From Microbispora rosea subsp. aerata (GTDB lineage Bacteria; Actinomycetota; Actinomycetes; Streptosporangiales; Streptosporangiaceae), in NCBI RefSeq assembly GCF_014647835.1, contig NZ_BMPY01000030.1, positions 1-64,000 of the forward strand: a DNA stretch of 64,000 nucleotides, in the 5' to 3' direction. A program made the position numbers and the translations under genes. How positions within the stretch are numbered: position 1 is the first letter of the stretch; each line of letters opens with the position of its first letter. The notes below the pieces were generated by a model. The model saw only the letters and a list, made by a program, of their open reading frames with translations, ran no database searches and was not told the origin of the DNA. Of this stretch, positions 51,855 to 60,930 are shown one piece after another.

Positions 51855-52535
51855 ATGACGGGATCCCTCCTTGAAGTGATCGCGCTGGACGTGCGTGACG
51901 CCGTGGCCGCCGAGGAGGGCGGAGCGGACCGCCTGGAAATCGTGTCCGACATGGACACGGGCGGGCTCACCCCCTCGGCGGACCTGGTCGCGGCGATCGC
52001 GCGCGAGTGCGGGCTGCCGCAGATGGTCATGCTCCGCTGCAACGCCGGGTTCACCGTGACCCCGGAGGAGCTCGACCGGCTGCGCGGCCACGTCAAGGAG
52101 CTCGCCGAGGCCGGCGCGGCGGGGTTCGTCTTCGGCTTCCTGACCGAGGACGGGATGGTCGACAGGGAGGCGACGGAGACGCTGATCCACGCGGTCTCGC
52201 CGCTGCCCTGGACGTTTCACCGCGCGATGGACCACGCCGCCGACGTGCGGGACGCCTGGCGCGCCGTACGGCTGCTGCCGAACCTGGCGACCGTGCTCAC
52301 CTCGGGCTCGCCGGAGGGCGTCGGCGACGGCCTCGCCGTGTTACGCGCGCGGGCCGACGCGGGGGACGCCTCGCTCGTGCTCGCCGGCGGAGGCCTGCGC
52401 GAGGAGCACGTCCCCGTGCTGCTCGACTACGGCGTGCGCGCCTTCCACGTGGGCAGCGCCGTACGAGGCTCGTGGCAAGAGCCGGTCGACCCCGACCGCG
52501 TCAGGCGCTGGCGTCGTGTCGTCGACCGGTTCTGA
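51855..52535 (+). CDS. cutC: CutC family protein
   Basis: A 226-residue TIM-barrel protein of the CutC family: LEVIALDVRDAVAAEEGGADRLEIVSDM at the start, PSADLVAAIAREC, VMLRCNAGFTVTPEEL, GFVFGFLTEDGMVD, WTFHRAMDHAADV, LTSGSPEGVGDGL and LAGGGLREEHVP. CutC was linked to copper homeostasis, but its enzymatic function is not firmly known. ATG at 51855 is the start giving the conserved N-terminus. Confidence 0.93.
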   Translation: MTGSLLEVIALDVRDAVAAEEGGADRLEIVSDMDTGGLTPSADLVAAIARECGLPQMVMLRCNAGFTVTPEELDRLRGHVKELAEAGAAGFVFGFLTEDGMVDREATETLIHAVSPLPWTFHRAMDHAADVRDAWRAVRLLPNLATVLTSGSPEGVGDGLAVLRARADAGDASLVLAGGGLREEHVPVLLDYGVRAFHVGSAVRGSWQEPVDPDRVRRWRRVVDRF

Positions 52536-52837
52536 CGCTCTCGCCATGCGTCCTGACGCTCTTTCACACGTTCTGACGCTCGGTACGCCCGGCTGCGGGC
52601 TCTACGCGTCCTGACGTCGCCACCGCCCGGCGGCGGGCTCTCCGGGCGGCGGCGGGCCCTACGCGCGCCGGCGGACCTCACGGGCTTTGGCCGACCTCCC
52701 TATGCGCGGCGGCGGGGTCTGCGCCGCGCCGCGGGCTTTCTCCGGTCAGGCGGCGGGGTCTGTCGCCCGGCCGCGGGCTCTCCGCGCGGCGGGGGACTCA
52801 CCTCGCGGCGGCGGGGTCTGTCGTTCGGCTGCGGGCT
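52531..52837. repeat. Degenerate GC-rich repeat array after cutC
   Basis: The end of cutC runs into four copies of a CTGACGCTC-type motif (near 52533, 52552, 52574 and 52611), then several copies of GCGGGCTCT and GCGGCGGGGTCTG elements up to the next gene. No open frame here resembles a protein. It looks like a decayed tandem repeat. Confidence 0.6.
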
Positions 52838-54421
52838 CTATGCGCGGCGGCGGGCGACGAGGACGGCGTCGTGGATCGTGATCTCGCGCCCCTCGGGGTC
52901 CACCGCCGCGCGCGGCCGTGCCTCGGCCGCCGCGATCTCCCACTCGGCCGGGTCGAGCGAGGCCGCGATCTCCCCGGCGGTGTACATCATGTGCGGGAAG
53001 TGCATCCGCCGGGCCGTGGTCAGCAGGTCGGACGGGTCGTGCCCGACGATCAGCAGGGTCCCGCCGGGGGCCACCGCGGCGGCGAGCCGGGCGAACAGCT
53101 CCCGCCTGGCCTCGCCCGGCAGGTGCATGTACTGCGCCGACACCAGGTCGTACGCGCCTTCGGGAAGGGCGTGGTCGCGCAGATCCGCGTGCAGCCACTC
53201 GATGCGGCCCGCGACCTCGGCGCCGGCGTCGGCGGCGTGGCCGGCGGCCCGCTTCAGCGCCGTGGCGGAGATGTCCACCCCCGTCACCCGCCAGCCCCGC
53301 TCGGCGAGCCAGACGGCGTCCGCGCCCTCGCCGCTGCCGACGTCGAGGGCACGGCCCGCGGGCAGCCCGGCGGCCTCGGCGACGAGCTGCGGGTTGGGCC
53401 GGCCGCTCCAGACCGCCGGCCGGGAGCGGTAGCGCTCCTCCCAGGCGGCCTCCTCGATCAACGCCCTCATCTGGTCCCGGTAGGCGCCGACGGCCTCCCG
53501 GGTCTCCTCCGCGACGAGGTCCATGTTGATCGCCGCGCCGGCGGCCATGCCCGCCGCGGCGGAGGCGACGACCACCGCGCGCACGTCCGTCACGTTCCCG
53601 GCCACCCAGACGCCGGGCACGGCGGTCGCCCCGCTCGGGTCCGCGGCGATCCGGGTGCCCGCCACGTGACCGCCGATCTCCGCCTCGACCGGCTTGAGCC
53701 CGAGGGATTCCAGCAGCCCGGACCGGGCGGTGAGCGGCGCGCCGACGACGAGCGCGTCGAGCGCGACGACCGCGCCGGAGGCCAGCCGCACCCCGGTGAG
53801 CGCGTCGCCGGTCACCTCGATCCCCGTGACCGGGCCGTCGGCGACGGGGATCCGCCGCGCGGCGAGCCGCTCCGCGTCCTCCTCGGACGGCGCGGGGCCC
53901 TGGTGAACCAGGAAGACCACGTCCTGGCTCCACTGCCGCCACAGCAGGGCCTGCTCGACGGAGAGCGGCCCGGTGGCCAGCACGCCGATGCGCCGGTCGC
54001 GCACCTCCCACCCGTGGCAGTACGGGCAGTGCAGCACGTCGCGGCCCCACCGCTCGGCCAGGCCCGGCACGTCGGGCAGCTCGTCGACGGCCCCGGTCGC
54101 CACCAGCAGGCGGCGGGCCCGGACGGCGCGCCCGTCGTCCAGCGTCACGAGGAAGCCGTCGCCGGTCCGCGTCGCGCTCTCGGCCCGCCCGGAGACGATC
54201 TCGCCGCCGTACCTGGCGACCTCCTCGCGCCCGGCCGCCGGCAACTCGGCGGGCGGCCTGCCGTCCAGGCCGAGGTAGTTGTGCATGTGCCCGGCCGGGG
54301 CGTTGCGCGGCTCTCCCGCGTCCACCACCAGCACCGACCGCCGCGCCCGGGCCAGCGCCAGGGCGCCGCTGAGCCCCGCGGCGCCGCCGCCCACCACGAT
54401 CACGTCGTAACTGTCGTTCAC
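52838..54421 (-). CDS. Fused FAD/NAD(P) oxidoreductase (TrxR-like) and SAM methyltransferase
   Basis: A 527-residue bifunctional protein. Residues 1 to about 310 are a thioredoxin-reductase-type flavoprotein: FAD site YDVIVVGGGAAGLSGALALARA, redox pair HCPYCHGWEVRD, and a C-terminal WVAGNVTD. Residues about 320-527 form a class I methyltransferase (ALDVGSGEGADAVWLAERGW, VTGVDISATALKRA, DLVSAQYMHLPG). The GTG at 54421 has GGGGAGG seven bases upstream. Substrates unknown; detoxification of a reduced metalloid or thiol is a guess. Operator-like sites lie upstream. Confidence 0.92.
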   Translation of the reverse strand: MNDSYDVIVVGGGAAGLSGALALARARRSVLVVDAGEPRNAPAGHMHNYLGLDGRPPAELPAAGREEVARYGGEIVSGRAESATRTGDGFLVTLDDGRAVRARRLLVATGAVDELPDVPGLAERWGRDVLHCPYCHGWEVRDRRIGVLATGPLSVEQALLWRQWSQDVVFLVHQGPAPSEEDAERLAARRIPVADGPVTGIEVTGDALTGVRLASGAVVALDALVVGAPLTARSGLLESLGLKPVEAEIGGHVAGTRIAADPSGATAVPGVWVAGNVTDVRAVVVASAAAGMAAGAAINMDLVAEETREAVGAYRDQMRALIEEAAWEERYRSRPAVWSGRPNPQLVAEAAGLPAGRALDVGSGEGADAVWLAERGWRVTGVDISATALKRAAGHAADAGAEVAGRIEWLHADLRDHALPEGAYDLVSAQYMHLPGEARRELFARLAAAVAPGGTLLIVGHDPSDLLTTARRMHFPHMMYTAGEIAASLDPAEWEIAAAEARPRAAVDPEGREITIHDAVLVARRRA

Positions 54422-54476
54422 CGCGTGCCTCCCCTGTCGGCGTCTGCTGTCGAACAGTGCGGCACGGGCGGCGGAA

Positions 54477-54504
54477 TCGGCAAGGAGCATTGCCGAATCG
54501 GCAA
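54477..54504. promoter_or_regulatory. Operator with three TCGGCAA half-sites
   Basis: TTGCCGAATCGGCAA at 54490-54504 is a perfect 15-bp palindrome, and a further direct half-site TCGGCAA lies at 54477-54483, 21 bp away in phase. It is 55-85 bp upstream of the oxidoreductase-methyltransferase start. No regulator gene is adjacent. Confidence 0.65.
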
Positions 54505-54523
54505 GAAGCGGTGACTCGCCGCC

Positions 54524-55711
54524 TCAGGTGAGCGCGCGGTCGGCCCGGGCCAGGGCGGCGACCAGTGTTTTGATCGTCGCGGGCTCGTCCAGCACGCCCC
54601 CCGCGGCCTGGCGGCGACTCTGCCAGGCGCGCACCCGGTCGGCGTACTTCTCGTAGCAGGCCAGGTGGAAGGCGTACACGGTGGTGAAGCGGCTGACCAG
54701 GTGCGAGGGGTGCATGTCCCAGCCCTGGTAGAAGCCGTGGGCGAGCGAGTGCGACACCAGCGCCGAGTGCCTGCGCAGCAGGGCGTGCACGTCGGCCGCG
54801 GCGTCCGAGGCGGGGGCCGCGGCCAGCGAGCCGTCCGACAACTCCACACCCGTTCCCGCCAGCGCCGTCTGCATGACGTGCCGCGCGTGGTCGCAGGCCG
54901 GGTGATCGAGCCGCTGCTCGTCCGGCGGCAGACCGAGCGCGGCCGTGTAGTCGAACACCCCGAAGTGCGCGGCCGCGAGCCGGCCGCCCAGCGAGGGCAC
55001 CAGGTCGGCCGACCGCTGGAGCATGAGCACGGTCTGCGGGGCCTCCACCTGCATCTCGAAGCGCAGCGTGCCGGAGGGCAGGCGCAACGCGCGCTCCAGC
55101 GCCTCCAGGCAGCGCGCGAACTGATGCAGGTAGTCCTCCATGAGGACCTTGGGGAACGTCACGGTGAACCCGGCGGGCAGCTCGCCCACCCGCCGCACGA
55201 CCCCGGTCAGGAACCCGTCGAGCGTGCGCACCGAGCGCAGGGGGTCGCCGTCGGCGAACGACTTCACCCTCAGCCCCCATCTGCGGGGCAGCGTGCCCGC
55301 CCGGTGCATCGCGGCCACGGCCGCCGCCGCCGACTCGGTGTGCCGGTCCTCCTCCTCGGGGGAGCGCTGGCCGTAGCCGTCCTCGAAGTCGATCCGCAGG
55401 TCCTCGACGGGCTCGGCGTGCAGCTTCTTGCGTACGCGGTCGTGCACGGGCTGGGCCAGCTCGGAGTCGAGCCCGAACAGCGCGGCCAGCTCGGCGGGGG
55501 TGAACAGGAGCCGGTGGAGCAGGTCGGTGGCGGCGTGCCCCCACTGCTGGACGGTCTCCGCCGTCACCCGGTCCGCGGGAACGTACACGGTGTGCACCGG
55601 CTGCCACGCGGGCTCCCGTACGGGGAAGCGGGCGAGCTGCTCGTCATGGGTGCGGGCGAATCCGTCGAGCAGCCCGTCGAGCAGTCCGGGGCCGGTCAGC
55701 GTCGTCTCCAT
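54524..55711 (-). CDS. HpcH/citrate-lyase-beta-like aldolase (DUF6986 type)
   Basis: A 395-residue protein related to CitE/HpcH aldolases: IDFEDGYGQRSPEEEDRH contains the acidic metal-binding motif, VTFPKVLMEDYLHQFARCLE and RFEMQVEAPQTVLMLQ carry the Arg and Glu expected for Mg-pyruvate or CoA-ester binding, and GRLAAAHFGVFDYTAALGLP is the family glycine-rich segment. It is longer than CitE, with a distinctive N-terminal half (PVHTVYVPADRVTAETVQQW). Substrate unknown. Confidence 0.85.
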   Translation of the reverse strand: METTLTGPGLLDGLLDGFARTHDEQLARFPVREPAWQPVHTVYVPADRVTAETVQQWGHAATDLLHRLLFTPAELAALFGLDSELAQPVHDRVRKKLHAEPVEDLRIDFEDGYGQRSPEEEDRHTESAAAAVAAMHRAGTLPRRWGLRVKSFADGDPLRSVRTLDGFLTGVVRRVGELPAGFTVTFPKVLMEDYLHQFARCLEALERALRLPSGTLRFEMQVEAPQTVLMLQRSADLVPSLGGRLAAAHFGVFDYTAALGLPPDEQRLDHPACDHARHVMQTALAGTGVELSDGSLAAAPASDAAADVHALLRRHSALVSHSLAHGFYQGWDMHPSHLVSRFTTVYAFHLACYEKYADRVRAWQSRRQAAGGVLDEPATIKTLVAALARADRALT

Positions 55712-55834
55712 GAGGATGATCCTCGCAGACGCCCCCGCCACGGCAATGTCATCACCGAACGTCGCTGCACGACCACTCTCGGTTGGCTATTCTTTTCCTC
55801 GAACGGACAGTCGAACAGTTGGTCGAATCAGTGG

Positions 55835-55866
55835 AGAAAAAGAAACGGCCCCCTGCTGGGGGCCGT
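55835..55866 (-). terminator. Hairpin with minus-strand U-tract in the NYN gene leader
   Basis: ACGGCCCCC (55845-55853) pairs perfectly with GGGGGCCGT (55858-55866) around TGCT. The bases before it are GAAAAAGAAA, so on the minus strand the hairpin is followed by TTTCTTTTTC, a good intrinsic terminator. On the plus strand it is a leader hairpin 50 bases before the NYN start. Confidence 0.65.
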
Positions 55867-55915
55867 AGAGCCCGAGGACGTAACCCCGGGCGCGGTGACT
55901 CCATGTTAGGAGCTG

Positions 55916-56566
55916 ATGGCGGTGCGCGACAACCCCGTTCCCCAAGTCCTGCGTGTCGGGGTCTACGTGGACGGGTTCAACCTCTACTACGGACTGCGCT
56001 CCCTGCGGGGACGCCGTCATCTCTGGCTCGATCTCCACGCGTTGGCGTGCCGGCTGCTGCGGCCCGGGCAGGCGCTGACGGCCGTGCGCTATTTCACCGC
56101 TCACGTGCGCGGCGAACCGGCCGCGCTGCTGCGGCAGAAGACCTACCTCGCGGCCCTGGAGACCCTGGGAGTCGAGGTGGTGCTCGGGCGGTTCCAGGAG
56201 CAGCGGCCCTCCTGCCGGGCCTGCGGCGTCTCCTGGCGGACTTATGAGGAGAAACAGTCCGACGTCGCGCTGGCCGCCGCGATGGTCGGCGACGTCGCCC
56301 TCGACCTGGTGGACGTGGTCCTGCTGCTGTCGGCCGACTCCGACCTGTGCGCGGCCATCGAGGCGGTGCGCCGGGTCGACGCCCGGCGCGGCGGCAAGAC
56401 CCGGATCGTCACCGTCTTCCCGCCCGGCAGGCGTTCGGATGGTCTGCGCCTCGCGAGCGACGCCTGGTTTCCGCTCGGCGAGGCGCTCATCCGGCAGTCG
56501 CAGCTTCCCGACCTCGTGCCCGGCCGCGACGGCACGCGCTACCACCGGCCGGCCCACTGGTCCTGA
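55916..56566 (+). CDS. NYN-domain (PIN-like) ribonuclease
   Basis: A 216-residue protein of the NYN/LabA family. Conserved acidic residues are in VGVYVDGFNLYYG, EEKQSDVALAAAMV and VVLLLSADSDLCAAIEAV, matching the metal-dependent RNase active site. A CRAC pair with WRTYEEK just before the second motif suggests a small zinc knuckle. GGAG is five bases from the ATG. The RNA target is unknown. Confidence 0.9.
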   Translation: MAVRDNPVPQVLRVGVYVDGFNLYYGLRSLRGRRHLWLDLHALACRLLRPGQALTAVRYFTAHVRGEPAALLRQKTYLAALETLGVEVVLGRFQEQRPSCRACGVSWRTYEEKQSDVALAAAMVGDVALDLVDVVLLLSADSDLCAAIEAVRRVDARRGGKTRIVTVFPPGRRSDGLRLASDAWFPLGEALIRQSQLPDLVPGRDGTRYHRPAHWS

Positions 56567-56880
56567 TCGACGCGCTCACGCCGCCTCAGGGCTCCGCGGC
56601 CCGGCTCTTCCCCGGGCGGCGGCATCCGGGTTGCGTCAGGTCCGGAAGGCGCCCGGTGCGGCTCTTCGGCCGGTCCCGGCCCGCGCCGCCCACGCGCTCA
56701 GGGACACATCACTTGTGCCGGGAAACTCTTCTTGCGGCCGCCGAGGAGATTCCACCGTAAGGCTGCCACGCCGCTTCCGTTCCCCGGGCCTGGCGGCCCT
56801 ATGGCACGGGTCGGCTTGCCATCGGGTGATTCGAGCACTCCGGCATCCGCCGTTCGGCGCTTTCGCGGGCCCCGGGCGGG
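56567..56880. other. Intergenic region without a recognisable gene
   Basis: About 310 bp between the convergent NYN and ferredoxin-reductase genes. No coding, RNA or repeat signal was found; no clear terminator hairpin with a T-tract. Confidence 0.5.
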
Positions 56881-58203
56881 TCAGACGGCGCTCTCCGGCC
56901 GGGCGATGCGGCCGCACGCGCTCAGCATCGCGTCCCTGCCGACCAGTTTCACCCGCTCGCCTCTTCCGAGGCTGCCCGCGAGCGCGGCCTCCGCGGCCTC
57001 GATCGCGAGCCAGTCCCGGTACGTCACCGGGCTGATCCCGCGCGCCGCGAACAGCTCGTCGACGCGGGTGGTCGCGGTCCCCGGCGTAGCCTCGGCGAGC
57101 AGCGTGCGCGCGGTCTCGGCGGCGTCGGACTTGTTGGTCCCGATCACGCCCGTCGGCCCTCGCTTGAGCCAGCCCGCGACGTACTGCCGGTCGGCCACCT
57201 TGCCGGCGACGTTCGGGACGGTCATCGACGTCGAGTCGAACGGCACGCCCGGCAGCGGCACGCTCTGGTAGCCCACCGAGCGCATGACCATGTCCGCGGG
57301 GATCGTCTCGAAGTCGCCCGTCCCGACGACCCGCCCGTCCTCCAGCCGGGTCCGCTCCAGCCGCAGGCCCTCGACCCGCGACACGCCGAGGATCTCCACC
57401 GGGCGCAGCCAGAAGCGCACCTCCAGGCGGCGCGGCCGGTCGGCCGGCTTGCGCTCCGACCACGACCGCAGCACGTCCACGTTGCCCCTGACCTGCCGCG
57501 ACAGCGTGGCCGTGTCGGCGACCGCGACCTCGTCGGGGAAGGTGAGGACGTCGGCGTTCGGCAGCTCGCCGAGCTCACGCAGCTCCTTCAGGGTGAACTT
57601 CGCGTGCTCGGGGCCCCGCCTGCCCACCATGTGGATGCGCTTGATCCGCGAGGCGGCCAGCCGGTCGAGCACCTCCTCGGGCACGTCGGTGCCGCGCAGC
57701 TCGTCGGCCGTCTTGGCCATGATCCGCACCACGTCCACGGCGACGTTGCCGACGCCGATGACCACGACCTCCTCCGCGTCGAGGGTGAAGGTGTCCGGCG
57801 GCACGTCGGGGTGGCCGCAGTACCAGTTGACGAAGTCGGTCGCCGCGACGCTTCCCGGCAGGTCCTCGCCCGGGATGCCGAGGTGCCTGTCGACCATCGC
57901 ACCGGTGCAGTAGACGACGGCGTCGTAGCAGGACAACAGATCGTCCGCCGACAGGTCCGCGCCCAGCTCGACCCCGCCGAGGAAGCGCACTCCAGGCGTC
58001 TCCAGCACTCGCCTCAGATAACCGGCGATCGACTTGATCGAGGTGTGGTCGGGCGCGACGCCGTACCGTACGAGCCCGTACGGCGTGGGCAGGCGTTCGA
58101 GCACGTCCACCTCGACGGGGCCGTGCGACTGCTTGACCAATGCCTCGGCCGTGTAGATCCCGGCCGGGCCCGACCCGACGATCGCGACGCGCAGTGTCAC
58201 CAT
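56881..58203 (-). CDS. fprA: NADPH-ferredoxin/adrenodoxin-type reductase (FprA-like)
   Basis: A 440-residue FAD enzyme resembling mycobacterial FprA and mitochondrial adrenodoxin reductase. FAD motif: RVAIVGSGPAGIYTAEAL, then LPTPYGLVRYGVAPDH. NADPH motif: VVVIGVGNVAVDVVRI. The signature YVAGWLKRGPTGVIGTNKSDA is diagnostic. It passes electrons from NADPH to ferredoxins that serve P450s or other oxygenases. None of those partners is adjacent. Confidence 0.94.
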   Translation of the reverse strand: MVTLRVAIVGSGPAGIYTAEALVKQSHGPVEVDVLERLPTPYGLVRYGVAPDHTSIKSIAGYLRRVLETPGVRFLGGVELGADLSADDLLSCYDAVVYCTGAMVDRHLGIPGEDLPGSVAATDFVNWYCGHPDVPPDTFTLDAEEVVVIGVGNVAVDVVRIMAKTADELRGTDVPEEVLDRLAASRIKRIHMVGRRGPEHAKFTLKELRELGELPNADVLTFPDEVAVADTATLSRQVRGNVDVLRSWSERKPADRPRRLEVRFWLRPVEILGVSRVEGLRLERTRLEDGRVVGTGDFETIPADMVMRSVGYQSVPLPGVPFDSTSMTVPNVAGKVADRQYVAGWLKRGPTGVIGTNKSDAAETARTLLAEATPGTATTRVDELFAARGISPVTYRDWLAIEAAEAALAGSLGRGERVKLVGRDAMLSACGRIARPESAV

Positions 58204-58435
58204 GGCCTCCAGCAGCGGCGGGCGTGCGGACGTCCTGTCAGTGATTCTTTATCACCGAGTGTCGCGCTGTCAGCGCAACGCCGTGCCGTGCACACCGGAA
58301 TGTCACCCGGGTTGTGATGGTTCGCGGGGTTGCGGGGACCCGCCGGCCGCAATCAAAGTGATGCCCGTGGGCAGTGGGGCTAAAAGACGGGGAAACCCGC
58401 GGACGAGAAGGCCGGGCGGTGGCACCCTCCCTGAC

Positions 58436-58957
58436 ATGAGGGGACTCCGCGGGGGGCGGGACGAGTCCGGGGCCTCACCGGCCACGGCCGACGGCCCGCA
58501 GGACGGCAACGACGACGGCGACACGCCGTCGCCGCAGGGCCACGGGCCCGACGGGCTCGTGTACGAGGCGCTCGGACGGGTCATGGCCGCCCTGTCCGGC
58601 GAGGCCGAGACGCTGGAGGCGTGCCGCGACCTCACCTGGTGGCGGGGCACCGGCCGGTCCTGGCACATCGAGTGGCGCGACGGCCCGTACGCCGCCGAGG
58701 TGGCGACGCTGTTACTGGAGGGGGCAGGTGTGCCGCCTCCGGACGTCCGGCCCGCGGGCCCGGCGACCGCCTCGACGGCGATGGTGGACATGATGGGCGT
58801 GACCTTCGTGCTGCGGGCGATCGACCCGTTCGGCATGGACCGGCTGCGGTCCAGGCCGGGCCTGTGGCGGCTGTCGGCGGCGCTGGACGGCCCGGCCGGT
58901 CCCGTCGGCACGGGCGGGCGGTCCCGCCGGCACTGGGAGGAGCTGCTCGGCGGCTGA
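58436..58957 (+). CDS. Hypothetical protein (173 aa)
   Basis: A protein with a disordered Gly/Asp/Pro N-terminus (1-45) and a folded region (VYEALGRVMAALSGEAETLE... WHIEWRDGPYAAEVATLLLEG... VDMMGVTFVLRAIDPFGMDRLRS). No family recognised. Codon bias is normal. Start uncertain: an ATG at 58361 is in frame, and no good ribosome site precedes either. Confidence 0.65.
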   Translation: MRGLRGGRDESGASPATADGPQDGNDDGDTPSPQGHGPDGLVYEALGRVMAALSGEAETLEACRDLTWWRGTGRSWHIEWRDGPYAAEVATLLLEGAGVPPPDVRPAGPATASTAMVDMMGVTFVLRAIDPFGMDRLRSRPGLWRLSAALDGPAGPVGTGGRSRRHWEELLGG

Positions 58958-59058
58958 TTGTGGGTCCGCCCGTCGCCAAGGTGAGGCGGCGGGTGCTCCG
59001 AGTCGATAGCCTTGAGGGCACATCGTCTTCGTCTCGTCGCCCAGGCCGTCTTCCGAGA

Positions 59059-59082
59059 CCCGCGAGGAGAGCGCCTCGCGGG
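59059..59082 (+). promoter_or_regulatory. Hairpin in the proS leader
   Basis: CCCGCGAGG (59059-59067) pairs with CCTCGCGGG (59074-59082), ending 50 bases before proS. No T-box consensus follows, so a T-box riboswitch is not supported. It may be a leader structure or a terminator for the preceding gene. Confidence 0.4.
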
Positions 59083-59132
59083 GATCACGAGGAGGCGCTG
59101 CGGGCGAGACCTCTCACGAGCAAGGAGTAGCC

Positions 59133-60875
59133 GTGCTGCTGCGTATGTCGACCCTGTTCCTGCGCACCCTGCGTGAGGATCCGGCGGACGCGGAAGTGCC
59201 GAGCCACAAGCTGCTCGTCCGTGCCGGCTACATCCGCCGGGTCGCGCCCGGCATCTACTCCTGGCTGCCGCTCGGCAAGATCGTGCTGGAGAACATCGCG
59301 CGGATCGTGCGCGAGGAGATGGACCGGATGGGCGCGCAGGAGGTGCTGTTCCCCGCGCTGCTGCCCAAGGACTTCTACGAGCCCACCGGCCGCTGGACCG
59401 AGTACGGCGACACGCTGTTCCGGCTGAAGGACCGCAAGGGCGCCGACTACCTCCTCGGGCCGACCCACGAGGAGATGTTCACCGACATGGTGAAGGGGGA
59501 GTACTCCTCCTACAAGGACTACCCCGTCATCCTCTACCAGATCCAGACGAAGTATCGCGACGAGGCCCGTCCCCGGGCGGGCATCCTGCGGGGCCGCGAG
59601 TTCGTCATGAAGGACTCCTACTCCTTCGACCTCGACGACGACGGCCTGAAGCGGTCCTACGAGCTGCACCGTGAGGCGTACATCCGCATCTTCGAGCGCC
59701 TCGGCATCGACTACAAGATCTGCTTCGCGATGTCGGGCGCGATGGGCGGGTCGGCCTCGGAGGAGTTCCTCGCGCCCTGCCCGACCGGCGAGGACACGTT
59801 CGTGGCCTGCCACAACTGCGGCTACGCGGCGAACGCCGAGGCGGTCGTCACGCCCGCGCCGCCCGCCGTCACCGCCGAGCAGCCGCCCATGGAGGTGCTC
59901 GACACACCCGACACCCCGACGATCGAGTCGCTCGTCTCGTTCGTCAACGAGAAGTACGGCCTGGGCATCACCGCCGCCGACACGCTGAAGAACCTCGTCG
60001 TCAAGGTCCGCACCCCCGGGTCGGACGAGGTCAAGACCGTGGTCGTCGGCGTGCCCGGCGACCGCGAGGTCGACTTCAAGCGCCTGGAGGCGGCCCTCGC
60101 GCCCGGCGTGCCGGAGATCTTCGAGGCCGAGGACTTCGCCCGCCACCCCGGCCTGGTGCGCGGCTACATCGGCCCGCAGGTGCTCAAGGACCTGGGCATC
60201 ACCTATCTGGTCGACCCGCGCGTGGTGGACGGCTCCGCCTGGGTGACGGGCGCCAACGAGCCGGGCAAGCACGCCGCGCACGTGGTCGCGGGCCGCGACT
60301 TCCAGCCCGACGGCACGATCGAGGCCGCCGAGGTGCGGGCCGGCGACTCCTGCCCCCGCTGCGCCCACCCGCTGTCGATCGACCGCGGCATCGAGATCGG
60401 CCACATCTTCCAGCTCGGCCGCAAGTACGCCGACGCCGCCCAGCTCGACGCGCTCGGGCCCGACGGCAAGCCCATCCGCATCACCATGGGCTCGTACGGC
60501 ATCGGCGTCTCCCGGGCGGTGGCCGTGCTCGCCGAGCAGCGCCACGACGAGCTGGGCCTGGTGTGGCCCAGGGAGGTGGCGCCCGCCGACGTGCACATCG
60601 TCGGCACCGGGAAGGAGAACCAGATCGAGGTCGCCAGCTCGCTCGCCGAGACCCTCGAGGCGCGGGGGCTGCGGGTGCTCGTGGACGACCGCGCGGGGGT
60701 GTCGCCCGGCGTCAAGTTCAAGGACTCCGAGCTGCTCGGCGTGCCCACCGTCCTGATCGTCGGCCGCGGTCTGGCCAACGGGGTGGTCGAGCTGCGCGAC
60801 CGCGCCACCGGGACCAAGGAGGAGATCCCGCTGGACGAGGCCGTCGAGCGGGTGCTGGCCGCCTGCCAGTCCTGA
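59133..60875 (+). CDS. proS: Prolyl-tRNA synthetase (bacterial type)
   Basis: A 580-residue class II synthetase that charges tRNA-Pro. Motif 1 region [22 protein letters not shown], the motif 2 [27 protein letters not shown], an INS editing-domain insertion (about 225-400) and motif 3 [17 protein letters not shown]; the C-terminal anticodon domain contains [15 protein letters not shown]. The GTG start has GGAG eight bases upstream. Confidence 0.97.
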   Translation: MLLRMSTLFLRTLREDPADAEVPSHKLLVRAGYIRRVAPGIYSWLPLGKIVLENIARIVREEMDRMGAQEVLFPALLPKDFYEPTGRWTEYGDTLFRLKDRKGADYLLGPTHEEMFTDMVKGEYSSYKDYPVILYQIQTKYRDEARPRAGILRGREFVMKDSYSFDLDDDGLKRSYELHREAYIRIFERLGIDYKICFAMSGAMGGSASEEFLAPCPTGEDTFVACHNCGYAANAEAVVTPAPPAVTAEQPPMEVLDTPDTPTIESLVSFVNEKYGLGITAADTLKNLVVKVRTPGSDEVKTVVVGVPGDREVDFKRLEAALAPGVPEIFEAEDFARHPGLVRGYIGPQVLKDLGITYLVDPRVVDGSAWVTGANEPGKHAAHVVAGRDFQPDGTIEAAEVRAGDSCPRCAHPLSIDRGIEIGHIFQLGRKYADAAQLDALGPDGKPIRITMGSYGIGVSRAVAVLAEQRHDELGLVWPREVAPADVHIVGTGKENQIEVASSLAETLEARGLRVLVDDRAGVSPGVKFKDSELLGVPTVLIVGRGLANGVVELRDRATGTKEEIPLDEAVERVLAACQS

Positions 60876-60889
60876 TCTCGAACGTCCGA

Positions 60890-60930
60890 GGCGCCGCCGT
60901 CCCCGCCAGGGGGTGGCGGCGCCGCCTTTT
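60890..60930 (+). terminator. Terminator of proS
   Basis: GGCGCCGCC (60890-60898) pairs with GGCGGCGCC (60915-60923), followed by GCCTTTT. It lies 15 bases after the proS stop. Confidence 0.85.

Noticed and set aside
52746-55607. A 953-codon minus-strand open frame
   Set aside because: It is a shifted frame of the oxidoreductase-methyltransferase and aldolase genes, extremely rich in Arg/Gly/Ala, with no family resemblance.
55801-55830. LexA/SOS box before the NYN gene, from repeated TCGAAC/TCGAAT words
   Set aside because: The words are direct or wrongly spaced repeats and do not form the TCGAAC-n4-GTTCGA palindrome.
58958-59132. T-box riboswitch for proS
   Set aside because: A hairpin is present, but the conserved T-box sequence and specifier-stem features are absent.
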